Shown piece after piece: positions 35,339 to 46,213 of a stretch of DNA of 64,000 nt. Below the pieces are notes generated by a model, which worked only from the letters and a program-made list of their open reading frames with translations, made no database searches and was not told where the DNA came from. The position numbers were made by a program, and so were the translations under genes. Origin of the DNA: Limnobacter humi (lineage in GTDB: Bacteria; Pseudomonadota; Gammaproteobacteria; Burkholderiales; Burkholderiaceae_B); NCBI RefSeq assembly GCF_024518835.1, contig NZ_JANIGO010000002.1, positions 67,522-131,521 of the forward strand, in the 5' to 3' direction. The stretch's first letter is position 1, and every line of letters starts with the position of its first letter.

Positions 35339-35454
35339 AATTCGATGGTAAACCCATACATCGGGAGTGCGGGCAATGTCTCCGAGAGAGTTGTCCACAA
35401 CATGAACCACTGAGTTCCCAACCCTCGATTGATTGCTTCTGAAGGAGAATGATC
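35339..35454 (+). promoter_or_regulatory. ROSE-like RNA thermometer in the hsp20 leader
   Basis: Just before the start codon, TTGCT (35433-35437) is followed by a 5-nt loop TCTGA and then AGGA (35443-35446), the core of the Shine-Dalgarno sequence. This is the ROSE arrangement: U(U/C)GCU pairs with AGGA with a bulged G, hiding the ribosome site until heating. The element precedes a small heat-shock gene, which is where ROSE elements occur. The upstream leader can form further helices that I have not folded. Confidence 0.6.
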
Positions 35455-35919
35455 ATGGCTACCATCGACTTGACCCCCCTGTACCGCAGCACCATTGGCT
35501 TTGACCGCATGGCCAGTATTCTGGACGCCGCCATGCGCGCCGACACATCCAACGGTTACCCACCTTACAACATTGAAGTGCTGGAAGAAAACCGTTACCA
35601 GATCAGCCTTGCCGTGGCCGGATTTGAGGAGAGCGAACTGGAACTGGAAGTGGAGCGCGGTGTCTTGACGGTGCGTGGTCGAAAGGCCGAAGATGAAGGA
35701 AAACGATTCCTCCACAAGGGCATTGCATTCCGGAGCTTTGAACGGAAATTCAATTTGGCCGACCATGTTCAGGTTGAGGGCGCTGCCTTGAAAAATGGTT
35801 TGCTGGTGGTGGAGTTGCTGAAGGTCATTCCCGAGCAGATGAAGCCACGTCGAATCCCGATCGGCGGCAATACACTGCGCACCATTGATGGAGACAGCAA
35901 TCAAACCAAAGCAGCCTGA
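35455..35919 (+). CDS. Hsp20/IbpA family small heat-shock chaperone
   Basis: ATP-independent holdase that binds unfolding proteins. It is 154 aa from ATG 35455 (GGAG 7 nt upstream; ATG 35449 is only 1 nt from it). The alpha-crystallin domain runs from YPPYNIEVLEENRYQISLAVAGF through VERGVLTVRGRK to GLLVVELLKVIPE. Translation is probably heat-controlled by the leader element. The 3' end overlaps the start of pxpB by 32 nt in another frame, so heat-shock and 5-oxoprolinase messages are physically linked. Confidence 0.95.
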   Translation: MATIDLTPLYRSTIGFDRMASILDAAMRADTSNGYPPYNIEVLEENRYQISLAVAGFEESELELEVERGVLTVRGRKAEDEGKRFLHKGIAFRSFERKFNLADHVQVEGAALKNGLLVVELLKVIPEQMKPRRIPIGGNTLRTIDGDSNQTKAA

Positions 35920-36598
35920 AATTTACTGGCTTTCGGATCGAGCCCTGCAATTGGATTTGCAGGGTTCTGCCACACCCTCTGATTTAAGCTCGGTGCGTTT
36001 GCTCGCGTTGTGGGCTGATTTGCAAAGTTGGAGCAGATCGATCGATTGGCCTGCCCATGAATGGGTGTTGGCGGACCAGTCCATCACTGTGGTGTATCAG
36101 ACACCGTTCGATTCGGTTGAACACATGACGACGCTGCTGCGGCAGGTGGCCGAGCGCGTCGCCCAGGTGAAATCCAATCCCGCAACACCAACCCGTGCTG
36201 AACGCCTGCACACCATTGAAGTGGTGTACGGCCCGGCACACGGTGCAGATTTCGAACGGGTGTGCGCAGCGCTTCGCTGCAATGCCCGCCAGTTGATTGC
36301 GTTGCACACACAAGCGGAATACACCGTCCAGTTTTTGGGTTTCCTGCCGGGGTTTGCTTATTTGCACGGCACCCCGCAAGCGCTGCACCTGCCTCGTCTA
36401 GAGTCACCGAGGGCCAGGGTTCCAGCGGGCAGCGTGGCTGTCGCTGCAGGTTACACTGCCATTTATCCGGGCGAATGCCCCGGTGGCTGGCATCTCATCG
36501 GTCAAGCCAAATTACCCTTGTTCAATTCAGCGCAGCAGCCACCCGCGTTGCTTCAGCCTGGGGACCGCGTTCGATTTGTAGAGGCTCCCCATGTTTAA
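35888..36598 (+). CDS. pxpB: 5-oxoprolinase subunit PxpB
   Basis: Subunit of the bacterial ATP-dependent 5-oxoprolinase (PxpABC), which opens 5-oxoproline to glutamate. It is 236 aa from ATG 35888. Family (KipI/allophanate hydrolase subunit 1) sequence is clear: TIEVVYGPAHGADFERV, FLGFLPGFAYLHG and GSVAVAAGYTAIYPGECPGGWHLIG. The start lies inside the hsp20 gene, and the stop overlaps pxpC by 8 nt. Confidence 0.94.
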   Translation: METAIKPKQPEIYWLSDRALQLDLQGSATPSDLSSVRLLALWADLQSWSRSIDWPAHEWVLADQSITVVYQTPFDSVEHMTTLLRQVAERVAQVKSNPATPTRAERLHTIEVVYGPAHGADFERVCAALRCNARQLIALHTQAEYTVQFLGFLPGFAYLHGTPQALHLPRLESPRARVPAGSVAVAAGYTAIYPGECPGGWHLIGQAKLPLFNSAQQPPALLQPGDRVRFVEAPHV

Positions 36599-37580
36599 AG
36601 TGGTCAAAGCGCAAGGTTTGGGGTTGGTCTCTGATCTAGGGCGTTTTGGTCTGCTGGGGCAGGGCGTTCCACAGGGTGGGGTGATGGACCCTTATTCATT
36701 TTCGCTGGCCAATCTTGCCTTGGGTAACCACGCGGACGATGCAGGCCTGGAGTTCATGGGTTCCTTTGAGCTGGTGGTGAGCAAGCCCGGTGCATTCATG
36801 CTGGCCACCCGCAGTGGGCAAGTGAAAGTGAACAAAGCCTTGATCTCAAGCGGCCGCATTGTTCAGGTGGATGTGGGCGATATTATTCAGGTGCACCCAG
36901 CCCTGGGTAGCCTGGTAACGGCGGTGTGCGTTCGTGGTGGCATACAGGTACCGGCCGTGTTGGGCTCCCGAGGGACGTGTTTGTCCGGCGGCTTTGGCGG
37001 CTACAGCGGACGGGCTTTGAGGGCTGGTGATGAAATTCGTGTGCAGGCGCTGGATCACGATCGATTTGACCGGGGCCCGCGAACGCATGCGCCCACATTG
37101 GCCATGCCGGTGGCCATTTGGCGAGAGGCCGGTGATCTCAAAACGCCGTTGGATGTGCGTTGTTTGCCCGGGCCGGAATTAAAACACCTCGGCCACACGG
37201 GATTGGATTTGTTTGCCGGTCAGCGCTACACGATTGAAGCAGCGAGCGGTCGTCAGGCATACCGTTTGAAAGGCCATCGAGCCTTGCCCACACACAACAT
37301 GCCCACCATGCGCTCGCATGCTGTTCATCCCGGCGTGGTCCAGTTGCCGCCCAGTGGTCAGCCGATGGTGCTGATGTGCGATGCCCAGGCCACCGGTGGA
37401 TATCCACGTCTGGCGACAGTTCTTCACTGTGACATGTGGAAACTGGGCCAGGCATCGCCTGGACAGCGAATTTGCTTTCGCCTGGTTGACCATCCACAGG
37501 CCGTGCAATTAAACCAACAGCATGAACAAGATTTTCAGCACACACTTGAACACATTCAAAAGCATGTTCATCAACGCTGA
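36591..37580 (+). CDS. pxpC: 5-oxoprolinase subunit PxpC
   Basis: Partner of PxpB (KipA/allophanate hydrolase subunit 2 family, cyclophilin-like fold), 329 aa. Typical motifs: GLVSDLGRFGLLGQGVPQGGVMDPYSFSLAN at the start, then CLSGGFGGYSGRALRAGD. It overlaps pxpB by 8 nt upstream and pxpA by 17 nt downstream, so the three subunits are tightly coupled. Confidence 0.94.
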   Translation: MFKVVKAQGLGLVSDLGRFGLLGQGVPQGGVMDPYSFSLANLALGNHADDAGLEFMGSFELVVSKPGAFMLATRSGQVKVNKALISSGRIVQVDVGDIIQVHPALGSLVTAVCVRGGIQVPAVLGSRGTCLSGGFGGYSGRALRAGDEIRVQALDHDRFDRGPRTHAPTLAMPVAIWREAGDLKTPLDVRCLPGPELKHLGHTGLDLFAGQRYTIEAASGRQAYRLKGHRALPTHNMPTMRSHAVHPGVVQLPPSGQPMVLMCDAQATGGYPRLATVLHCDMWKLGQASPGQRICFRLVDHPQAVQLNQQHEQDFQHTLEHIQKHVHQR

Positions 37581-38289
37581 CTTGGGTGAAGGCTGCGGCA
37601 CCGACGACAAACTGTTCGCCTTGGTGGATTGGGCCAATATCGCCTGTGGTGGTCATACCGGCGATGCACAGTCCATGCGCTTGGCCTGCGAACAGGCGTT
37701 GCATCATGGTGTGCAGGTGGGGGCTCATCCCAGTTATCCGGATCGAGAGGGCTTCGGTCGAAGAAAGCCTGACATGTCGGTGGGTGATTTGCTGGGGGAA
37801 CTCTGCCGACAGGTTGAGGCCTTTGAAAATATCGCCTCGCAGTTCGGGGTGAACCCAGCCCACATCAAGCCCCACGGCCAGTTGTACAATGATGCCGCTG
37901 TTAATCCCGATGTGGCTGAGCTGTTGGTGCGGCTGATGCAACAGTTCCCGGGTCGACGGTTGTTGGCTTTGGCGGGCAGTCCGCAGGTGGACTGGTCACG
38001 TAGTGCAGGTATTGATGTGGTCGAAGAGGCTTTTCCCGATCGAACATACACACGCGAGGGGCGCTTGGTGCCCCGTCAGTTTGCCCATGCTTTGGTTCGG
38101 GATATCGATCAACTGACCCGGCAAACCCTGGCCATGGCAAACCAAACAACCTTTCAGTCCGAACTGGGAGAGCCTGTGGTGGTTATAGCACAAACGCTGT
38201 GTGTTCACGGTGATTCAACACACGCGGTTGAGAATGCCCAACGCGTTCGCGCGGTGTTGGACCACATAGCCCGTGGTCAGCCGATTTGA
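37564..38289 (+). CDS. pxpA: 5-oxoprolinase subunit PxpA
   Basis: LamB/YcsF-family catalytic subunit of 5-oxoprolinase. From ATG 37564 the protein is 241 aa and begins FINADLGEGCGTDDKLF, the normal family start; an in-frame ATG at 37522 would add 14 atypical residues. Conserved NIACGGHTGDAQSM and IKPHGQLYND are present. The 3' end overlaps the convergent YkgJ-like gene by 13 nt. Confidence 0.94.
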   Translation: MFINADLGEGCGTDDKLFALVDWANIACGGHTGDAQSMRLACEQALHHGVQVGAHPSYPDREGFGRRKPDMSVGDLLGELCRQVEAFENIASQFGVNPAHIKPHGQLYNDAAVNPDVAELLVRLMQQFPGRRLLALAGSPQVDWSRSAGIDVVEEAFPDRTYTREGRLVPRQFAHALVRDIDQLTRQTLAMANQTTFQSELGEPVVVIAQTLCVHGDSTHAVENAQRVRAVLDHIARGQPI

Positions 38290-38672
38290 CGTTTCACATT
38301 CAGCGGCGGCATGCCGTGTTTGGCCCGGGCCTGGTTGCAACGCGGGTTCAATTCCCCCTGTTCATTGAATACATCGTACTCGCGGCAGGGGCTGGGCCGG
38401 TTGGGGTAAATGGTACAGGTCACTGATTCACCAATGTTTCCTGCAAGGGCAATGCACCGTGGGTTGCTTTGTGAGGTGCCCTTCATGCACGCGCGATAAG
38501 GGTTCATCTGTTGGGTCAGCTCTTCAGGTACATAGCCCCCCTCGGAAGCCGTGGTTTCACCCCAATAGAAACTGATGCGGAATGTGGAGCAACAAACGCC
38601 ACAGCTTTGGCACAGGGCCTCCACCTCGTCGGTGGTGGTTAACAAGGTGGGTTGGGTGCTGTCAGGGTTCAT
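38277..38672 (-). CDS. YkgJ family zinc/iron-chelating cysteine-cluster protein
   Basis: 131 aa from ATG 38672. The cysteine pattern of the family is clear: CQSCGVCCSTFRI at the start, a central Cys pair, then CTIYPNRPSPCREY. The family is thought to bind a metal (Zn or Fe), with unknown function. It is the last gene of the minus-strand cluster that starts with the dienoyl-CoA reductase, 35 nt after the thioesterase stop. Confidence 0.85.
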   Translation of the reverse strand: MNPDSTQPTLLTTTDEVEALCQSCGVCCSTFRISFYWGETTASEGGYVPEELTQQMNPYRACMKGTSQSNPRCIALAGNIGESVTCTIYPNRPSPCREYDVFNEQGELNPRCNQARAKHGMPPLNVKRQIG

Positions 38673-38707
38673 GATGGCCGTTCGTTGCAAGTTCAACGTG
38701 TGCCGAA

Positions 38708-39127
38708 CTATACACCAAGCAAGCCTTCAAGGGCTGCCCGAATGCGCGCGGGAAGCGGGGTGGGGCGGTTGTTGCCGCGGTTCACAAATACATGCACAAA
38801 ATGACCATCGGCACACAGTTCACCAGCTTGGTTGAACAGGGCCAACTCATAACGCACCGAGCTGTTGCCCAGCTTGCCCACCCGCAGACCAGCGGTGATG
38901 GTGTCGGGGTAGGCCAAAGGCCTGTGGTATTTGCACTGGCTTTCAACCACAAACCCCACCGTGTCGCCACCGTGAATATCCAACCCGCCCTGTTCAATCA
39001 GAAAGCGGTTCACCACACTGTCAAAGTAGCTGTAGTACACCACGTTGTTGACATGGCCATAAATGTCGTTGTCGTGCCAACGGGTTTGAACGGTTTGTTG
39101 GTGGGGATAGTTGGAAAGCGTGATCAT
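38708..39127 (-). CDS. acyl-CoA thioesterase (4HBT hotdog family)
   Basis: 139-aa single hotdog-domain thioesterase. The YbgC-type active site is visible as TRWHDNDIYGHVNNVVYYSYFD, with the catalytic Asp after TRWH. Substrate chain length is not readable. It sits in a run of minus-strand lipid-related genes, 12 nt downstream of the Fe-ADH stop. Confidence 0.9.
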   Translation of the reverse strand: MITLSNYPHQQTVQTRWHDNDIYGHVNNVVYYSYFDSVVNRFLIEQGGLDIHGGDTVGFVVESQCKYHRPLAYPDTITAGLRVGKLGNSSVRYELALFNQAGELCADGHFVHVFVNRGNNRPTPLPARIRAALEGLLGV

Positions 39128-39139
39128 GGTTGTTGTGAC

Positions 39140-40312
39140 TTAGTATGCGGCAGCATAAATAGCGCGTGCTGCCGCCTGGTCAATCTCTCGAGGGTTGTTC
39201 GACAACAAACGGGTTTGCAGCATGGCAGCCTGGGCCATGGTGTCGAGGTCTTTTTCAGCAATGCCCACGTCGCGAAGCTTTACGGGCAAGCCGGTGCTGG
39301 GTGACAAGGTGGCTGTCCAGTCAATAAACCGGTCGGCCAGCAAAGTCTCGGGCTCATTTCGTGAGCCCAGGCCCACTACCACCGCCAACTCAGCATACCA
39401 CTGCACAGCGGCTGGTTTGTTGAAACTCAGCACATGGGGCAGCACCAGCGAATTGCTCAAGCCATGCGGCACATGGAAAATGCCGCCAATCGGGTAGGCC
39501 AGTGCATGCACCCCGCCCACCGGGGCATTGGCAAAAGCCTGTCCTGCCATGCAGGCGCCCAGCATCATGACCTGTCGTGCTTCACGGTTTCCGGGTTCCC
39601 TGCACACGGTGTGCAGGTTGGCTGCCAAAAGCCGAAGCGCCTCACAGGCCAAAAAGTCAGCGTAGGGGTTTTTCAGTCGTTTGGAGGTGTAGGCCTCAAT
39701 GGCGTGCACCATGGCGTCAATGCCGGTGGCGGCGGTCACATGCTGCGGCAGGCTCAAGGTCCAGTCGGCATCCAACACGGCGACATCGCCATATAACACG
39801 GGCGAGACCACGCCCATTTTGGTGTCGGCACCGGTGGTCACAATCGATATCGGGGTCACTTCGCTACCAGTGCCAGCGGTGGTGGGCAACAGCACCAAAG
39901 GCAGGCGGTCGCTGTGCACATTGCCCACGCCATACATGGTTTGCAGTGCTTGTTTTCCTTTCGCCAGCACCGCAATGAGTTTGGCCACATCCAGCGTTGA
40001 ACCACCACCGATGGCCACAATCAGGTCGGCCTGAAACGCTTTGGCTTCATCGGCCACCCGCAGCACCAACGCTTCGGGCGGATCAGGCTCCACATCGCTG
40101 CAGACCTGCACTGGGTGGCCTTTGGCTTGCAGGCTGGCAACAATGGTTTGAAAGGTCGATGTGGTTTGTATAAATGGATCAACCAACACAAACAAGCGCG
40201 CCGCGTTCAAACCCCGCTCACTGAGCAATGGCGTCAGAATGTCTGGCAGGCGAAGGGCGCTGCCCGATTCACACACCAGCCGATGGACGGTCCGAAATTC
40301 AAACGGGGCCAT
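39140..40312 (-). CDS. iron-containing alcohol dehydrogenase
   Basis: 390-aa group III (Fe-ADH) dehydrogenase. NAD binding: IVAIGGGSTLDVAKLIAV and LPTTAGTGSEVTPISI. Metal ligands are expected in the DAMVHAIEAYTS and GVHALAYPIGGIFHVPHGLSNS helices, and these His residues are present. ATG 40312 has GGAG 9 nt upstream. The substrate is not determined; relatives act on short alcohols or maleylacetate. The neighbours suggest oxidation of lipid- or alcohol-derived carbon. Confidence 0.92.
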   Translation of the reverse strand: MAPFEFRTVHRLVCESGSALRLPDILTPLLSERGLNAARLFVLVDPFIQTTSTFQTIVASLQAKGHPVQVCSDVEPDPPEALVLRVADEAKAFQADLIVAIGGGSTLDVAKLIAVLAKGKQALQTMYGVGNVHSDRLPLVLLPTTAGTGSEVTPISIVTTGADTKMGVVSPVLYGDVAVLDADWTLSLPQHVTAATGIDAMVHAIEAYTSKRLKNPYADFLACEALRLLAANLHTVCREPGNREARQVMMLGACMAGQAFANAPVGGVHALAYPIGGIFHVPHGLSNSLVLPHVLSFNKPAAVQWYAELAVVVGLGSRNEPETLLADRFIDWTATLSPSTGLPVKLRDVGIAEKDLDTMAQAAMLQTRLLSNNPREIDQAAARAIYAAAY

Positions 40313-40330
40313 TCGCGCAGTCTCCTGAGT

Positions 40331-40819
40331 TCATCGCTTGGGTGTCCACGCCCAAACGGCGCGCACAAAAATGGGCTCTTTGCTTTCGCTGTCGGTCACT
40401 GTCACCGCCACGTCAACTTCGCCTTTTTCCTGGGTTTGCATCAGGGCAATTTGTTCTTGGGTCAACATCGCTTCGGCGCGCAGGTCTCCACTGCAACGCT
40501 TGCGGTAATCCACTTCCATTCGCTTGATCACAGGAATCGCATTGGCTGGCACATTCAGGCCAACCAGCGCACCTGTGGCCGATTCGGCCGTCATTAGCAT
40601 CACGACGGCGTGCAGGCCACCAATGTGATTTTGCAGGGCTGTTTTGTTTTTGATGGACACGATGGCGTGGTTGGTCTCAATCCACTCAAATTTGCAGCCC
40701 GTGGTGCGGAAAAATTTAACGGCTCTGCCAAAAATGACAGTGAATGCCCGAGTTTTCAGTGGGGTTGGCAGCTTGTCGACTTGGGCGTACACCTTTTGCA
40801 GCATCGATTTTTGTGTCAT
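40331..40819 (-). CDS. DUF4442 hotdog-fold protein, PaaI-like
   Basis: 162 aa. The C-terminal two thirds have the hotdog pattern (NHIGGLHAVVMLMTAESATGALVGLNVP, then VDYRKRCSGDLRAEA), typical of DUF4442, a possible thioesterase or acyl-binding fold. The HxxG near NHIGGLHA resembles the active-site helix of PaaI thioesterases. It lies 28 nt after the fadH-like gene on the same strand and 18 nt before the Fe-ADH gene. Confidence 0.82.
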   Translation of the reverse strand: MTQKSMLQKVYAQVDKLPTPLKTRAFTVIFGRAVKFFRTTGCKFEWIETNHAIVSIKNKTALQNHIGGLHAVVMLMTAESATGALVGLNVPANAIPVIKRMEVDYRKRCSGDLRAEAMLTQEQIALMQTQEKGEVDVAVTVTDSESKEPIFVRAVWAWTPKR

Positions 40820-40847
40820 ATCAGTTCCTGGCGGTTAAGTGCTGCAA

Positions 40848-42920
<2,073 letters not shown>

Positions 42921-42934
42921 TTAATAGAATCTAT

Positions 42935-42950
42935 GTTACTTCGCAGTAAC
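42935..42950. promoter_or_regulatory. 16-bp palindrome, candidate operator upstream of fadH
   Basis: GTTACT-TCGC-AGTAAC is an exact inverted repeat about 50 nt upstream of the fadH start. On the minus strand it would cover a weak -35 (TTACTG), with TATTAA 17 nt downstream as -10. A TetR-type operator would look like this, but no regulator gene is adjacent. Confidence 0.4.
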
Positions 42951-43113
42951 CAAAAAATTTTGAATCTCTACTCAAATTAGCACGGTCGGTCATTTTTTTT
43001 TCGGCTTGCGGCCCTGTATGCCGCAAATTCCTGTATTGCAGCGCATCACGTGGAACCGTCCATATCGCTTCATGTCCTACACTGGTTCATTGTTGTATTC
43101 CATTATTTCAGGC

Positions 43114-45621
43114 ATGGCTTCTTTGTCGTTTTCCACGTATTGGCTTCAGCAAAGCCGTCGCGCATCGTTTCGCATTTTATTTGCGGCATTGGTGCTCGCG
43201 GTGGCGGCCATTGCCTCGGTGGGTGTCTTCTCAGCCCGAATCGAAGCCGCCTTGTTGCGTGACGCTGCCCAAATGTTGGGTGGTGATCTCGTCATTGAAA
43301 CCAAACGAAACCCGGTTAATTCACCTTGGCAAGCGCTGACACAGCAAACACCGTTCAACACCCTGAAGAAAGCCGAAAGTGTCGAGTTTCCCAGCGTGCT
43401 GCCGTCGGAGAAAACAGACCTGTTGGTGTCCATGAAAGCGGTGGGTGGCGCTTATCCGCTTCGCGGTCTTCTCAAAACCCAAAGTGTAGACGGTGGTGTG
43501 GTTGACACACCGAGTGGTCCAGAGCCGGGCGAGGTTTGGGTGGATCAAGGGGTGTTGGGCAGCCTCAACCTCAGTCTGGGTGATCTTCTCAGTGTTGGCG
43601 ATGTTCAGTTGCCCGTTACCCGTGTCATTCTGGTCGAACCCGATCGGGGTGGTGGCTTTGTGAACTTTGCGCCCCGGGTGATGTTCAATCAGGCAGACCT
43701 CGAGGCAACGCATTTGCTCGGCATGGGGTCCCGTGCAACGTGGCGAACCTATTTTGTGGGTCCTGCCGGTACGCTGGACTCTTTCGCCATACAACTCAAA
43801 CCGCTGCTCAGTCCTCAAGAGGAACTGGAGAGCCTTGCCAAAGGCCGACCTGAGGTCAACGGCACACTGACTCGCGCCCGTGATTTTCTCTCCATGGCCG
43901 CATTGATTGGCACGCTGGTGGCCTGCGTTGGCATCGCCTTGGTGTCGCATCTGTTTGCCCGTGAGCAAGCGGAGGAGTTGTCGCTGCTCAAAAGTTTGGG
44001 TTACACGCCCCGGCATTTGCTACGTCTGCAGTTGGCGGGCCTGGCAGTGCTCACATTGCTCACAGGCCTACTGGGCGTTGGTCTAGGTTGGTTGGCACAC
44101 TGGGGCCTCATGGCTTTGCTGTCGGGGCTGATCACGGTCGAGCTTCCGCTGGCGGGTTTGTATTTTTTACCATTGGGTATGGTGCTGTCGGCTGTTTTGC
44201 TGTTGGGGTTTGGTGCTGCACCCACTTGGTTTGCATTGCAGTCACCCGCCATCGCGGTGTTAAGGGCTCGGCCGCTGCCCACGGGCCGCCGTCAACTGCT
44301 GGGTTCTGTTGCCCTCGGCGTATTGGCTGCGTTGCTGGTGTGTTTGCTCATGGTCAACAATCGAACATTGGCTTTGTTGCTGTTCGGCGGTTTTCTGTTC
44401 ACGTCGACTGTTTTTGCAGGCGTGTTTTGGGCGTTGCTCAAAGGGCTGTACATCACCAGTCGGACTGTGGCGCAGCGCACAGCTCGAATCGACGTGTTCC
44501 AAAGCATGGCACGTCGCACTGGTCTGTTGGTGGTCCAGGGGGTGGCTTTGTCCCTGGGGTTGAGCGCGTTGCTCATGCTCTCAGTGGTGCAGGGGGATTT
44601 GCTCGACCGATGGCGTGCAGTCATTCCAGACCATGCGCCCAACCGCTTTGTGTTCAATATTCAGCCAGACCAAGTGGCGGGTGTGCGCTCTGCGCTAAGC
44701 ACCGCCAGCGATGGACCTGTCAGGCTGTACCCCATGGTTCGAGGTCGCTTAACTGCCGTGAATCAACACACCATCACCGCAGACACTTACACCGACCAAC
44801 GGGCGCAAGCCCTGGTTCAACGCGAGTTCAATCTCAGTTTTACCGATCAACTACCCGGTCACAATCGCATTCAGGCAGGCCAGTGGTTTGACCCCAAGGG
44901 CCAGTCGGGGCCTGAAGTTTCACTGGAGAAAGGCATGGCTGAGCGATTGGGGCTGAAGCTCGGCGACATGCTTGATTTTGATGTGGCGGGTTCGCCCTTG
45001 CACGCCAAAGTGACCAGTATTCGCGACCTTCGATGGGATTCCATGGAAGTGAACTTTTATGTGATCTTCCCCAGCGCCGTGTTGAAGGATTTCCCGCAAA
45101 CCTGGATCACGTCGGTCTACCTGCCGCCCGATCAAGCGGTGGCGGTGTCCCGTCAATTGGTTCGCGAGTATCCCAACCTCACCGTGCTGGACACGGCCCT
45201 CATCATTGGCCAGCTTCGAAATATTTTGGCCCAGGTCAGCCGGGCTGTGCAGTTTGTGTTTTTGTTCACGGTGGCCGCCGGGGGCTTGGTGGTTGTGGCG
45301 TGTGTGCTGACCGGTGTTCGCAGCCGTTTGCGCGAGTCGGCGCTGTACCGTGCCATTGGGGCTTCCAGTGCCCAATTGCAGCGGGCTGCATGGGTGGAGC
45401 TGGCCCTTCTGGGCGGGCTGGCGGGTTTGGTGGCGGCTTTGGCTGCACAGGGTCTGGGTTGGGGTGTGGCTCGCTTCGTGTTTGAGTTTGATTACACAGT
45501 GTCTCCACTGTATGTTTTCGCCGGGGTGTCGGGTGGAATCGCCGTGTCTGTGATGTTTGGGGCTTGGTCTGTACGCCGTGTTTGCAATGCACCCGTGATG
45601 CAGACGCTGCGGTGGGTGTAG
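43114..45621 (+). CDS. large FtsX-type ABC transporter permease (YbbP-like)
   Basis: About 835 aa from ATG 43114; in-frame starts at 43006 and 43072 exist and the choice is uncertain. One TM helix near the N-terminus (FRILFAALVLAVAAIASVGVF) precedes a large periplasmic domain. A group of TMs with the FtsX motif follows (LLKSLGYTPRHLLRLQLAGL), then a second periplasmic domain and a second FtsX domain (ESALYRAIGASSAQLQRA). This double-FtsX layout matches YbbP-type permeases, which normally pair with a LolD-like ATPase (YbbA) and often a thioesterase (TesA). No ATPase gene is adjacent; upstream is the divergent fadH. Confidence 0.85.
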   Translation: MASLSFSTYWLQQSRRASFRILFAALVLAVAAIASVGVFSARIEAALLRDAAQMLGGDLVIETKRNPVNSPWQALTQQTPFNTLKKAESVEFPSVLPSEKTDLLVSMKAVGGAYPLRGLLKTQSVDGGVVDTPSGPEPGEVWVDQGVLGSLNLSLGDLLSVGDVQLPVTRVILVEPDRGGGFVNFAPRVMFNQADLEATHLLGMGSRATWRTYFVGPAGTLDSFAIQLKPLLSPQEELESLAKGRPEVNGTLTRARDFLSMAALIGTLVACVGIALVSHLFAREQAEELSLLKSLGYTPRHLLRLQLAGLAVLTLLTGLLGVGLGWLAHWGLMALLSGLITVELPLAGLYFLPLGMVLSAVLLLGFGAAPTWFALQSPAIAVLRARPLPTGRRQLLGSVALGVLAALLVCLLMVNNRTLALLLFGGFLFTSTVFAGVFWALLKGLYITSRTVAQRTARIDVFQSMARRTGLLVVQGVALSLGLSALLMLSVVQGDLLDRWRAVIPDHAPNRFVFNIQPDQVAGVRSALSTASDGPVRLYPMVRGRLTAVNQHTITADTYTDQRAQALVQREFNLSFTDQLPGHNRIQAGQWFDPKGQSGPEVSLEKGMAERLGLKLGDMLDFDVAGSPLHAKVTSIRDLRWDSMEVNFYVIFPSAVLKDFPQTWITSVYLPPDQAVAVSRQLVREYPNLTVLDTALIIGQLRNILAQVSRAVQFVFLFTVAAGGLVVVACVLTGVRSRLRESALYRAIGASSAQLQRAAWVELALLGGLAGLVAALAAQGLGWGVARFVFEFDYTVSPLYVFAGVSGGIAVSVMFGAWSVRRVCNAPVMQTLRWV

Positions 45622-45682
45622 TGCGGGTGGCCCAGTGGGGATCGTCTACAATAGAGTCCATTGACGCACACAATCCATCCGA

Positions 45683-46213
45683 ATGACCACTGAATCATCC
45701 AGCAACCAGCCTGCTCCATCCCAGCCGCCCATCGTCTATTTCGGCAGCACCACCGACGAACAATTGGACAATGTGCGTCGGTTGGTTGACACGTTCTACG
45801 ACGAAATGGACCAAAATCCCGCCTATGCAGTCATCCGTCGCCTGCATCCGGCCAACCTTGACCATTCACGTGAAAAGTTTTACCTGTTTTTGTCCGGTTG
45901 GTTGGGCGGGCCAGACCTGTACAGCCCACAGTTTGGTCACCCCCGCCTGCGCATGCGCCACATGCCGTTTCCGATTGCCAGCAGCGAGCGTGATCAGTGG
46001 TTGTTGTGCATGGTGCACGCATTGCGGGTGCTTGAATTGCCCGAGCGGGTTATCGAGGGTCTGATGATGTCGTTTTTCAGAACTGCAGACTGGATGCGCA
46101 ATCAGGCCGACCCCCCGGGCTCTGCCAAGGTGGGCAGCACCACAGGCGCATCAAATGAGCCTGGCCGCAACGGCATTCCGGGCATCACCATCAAAGGCGA
46201 AGACGTCCAATGA
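45683..46213 (+). CDS. group II truncated hemoglobin
   Basis: 176-aa 2-on-2 globin of the TrHbO type. The haem pocket can be read: Tyr39 (B10) in TFYDEMD, proximal His93 (F8) in RMRHMPF, and Trp106 (G8) in DQWLLCM, the group II marker. An N-terminal extension of about 18 Pro/Ser residues precedes the fold. Likely roles are O2/NO/peroxide chemistry, but the ligand is not known. The ATGA stop overlaps the rmuC start by 4 nt. Confidence 0.92.
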   Translation: MTTESSSNQPAPSQPPIVYFGSTTDEQLDNVRRLVDTFYDEMDQNPAYAVIRRLHPANLDHSREKFYLFLSGWLGGPDLYSPQFGHPRLRMRHMPFPIASSERDQWLLCMVHALRVLELPERVIEGLMMSFFRTADWMRNQADPPGSAKVGSTTGASNEPGRNGIPGITIKGEDVQ

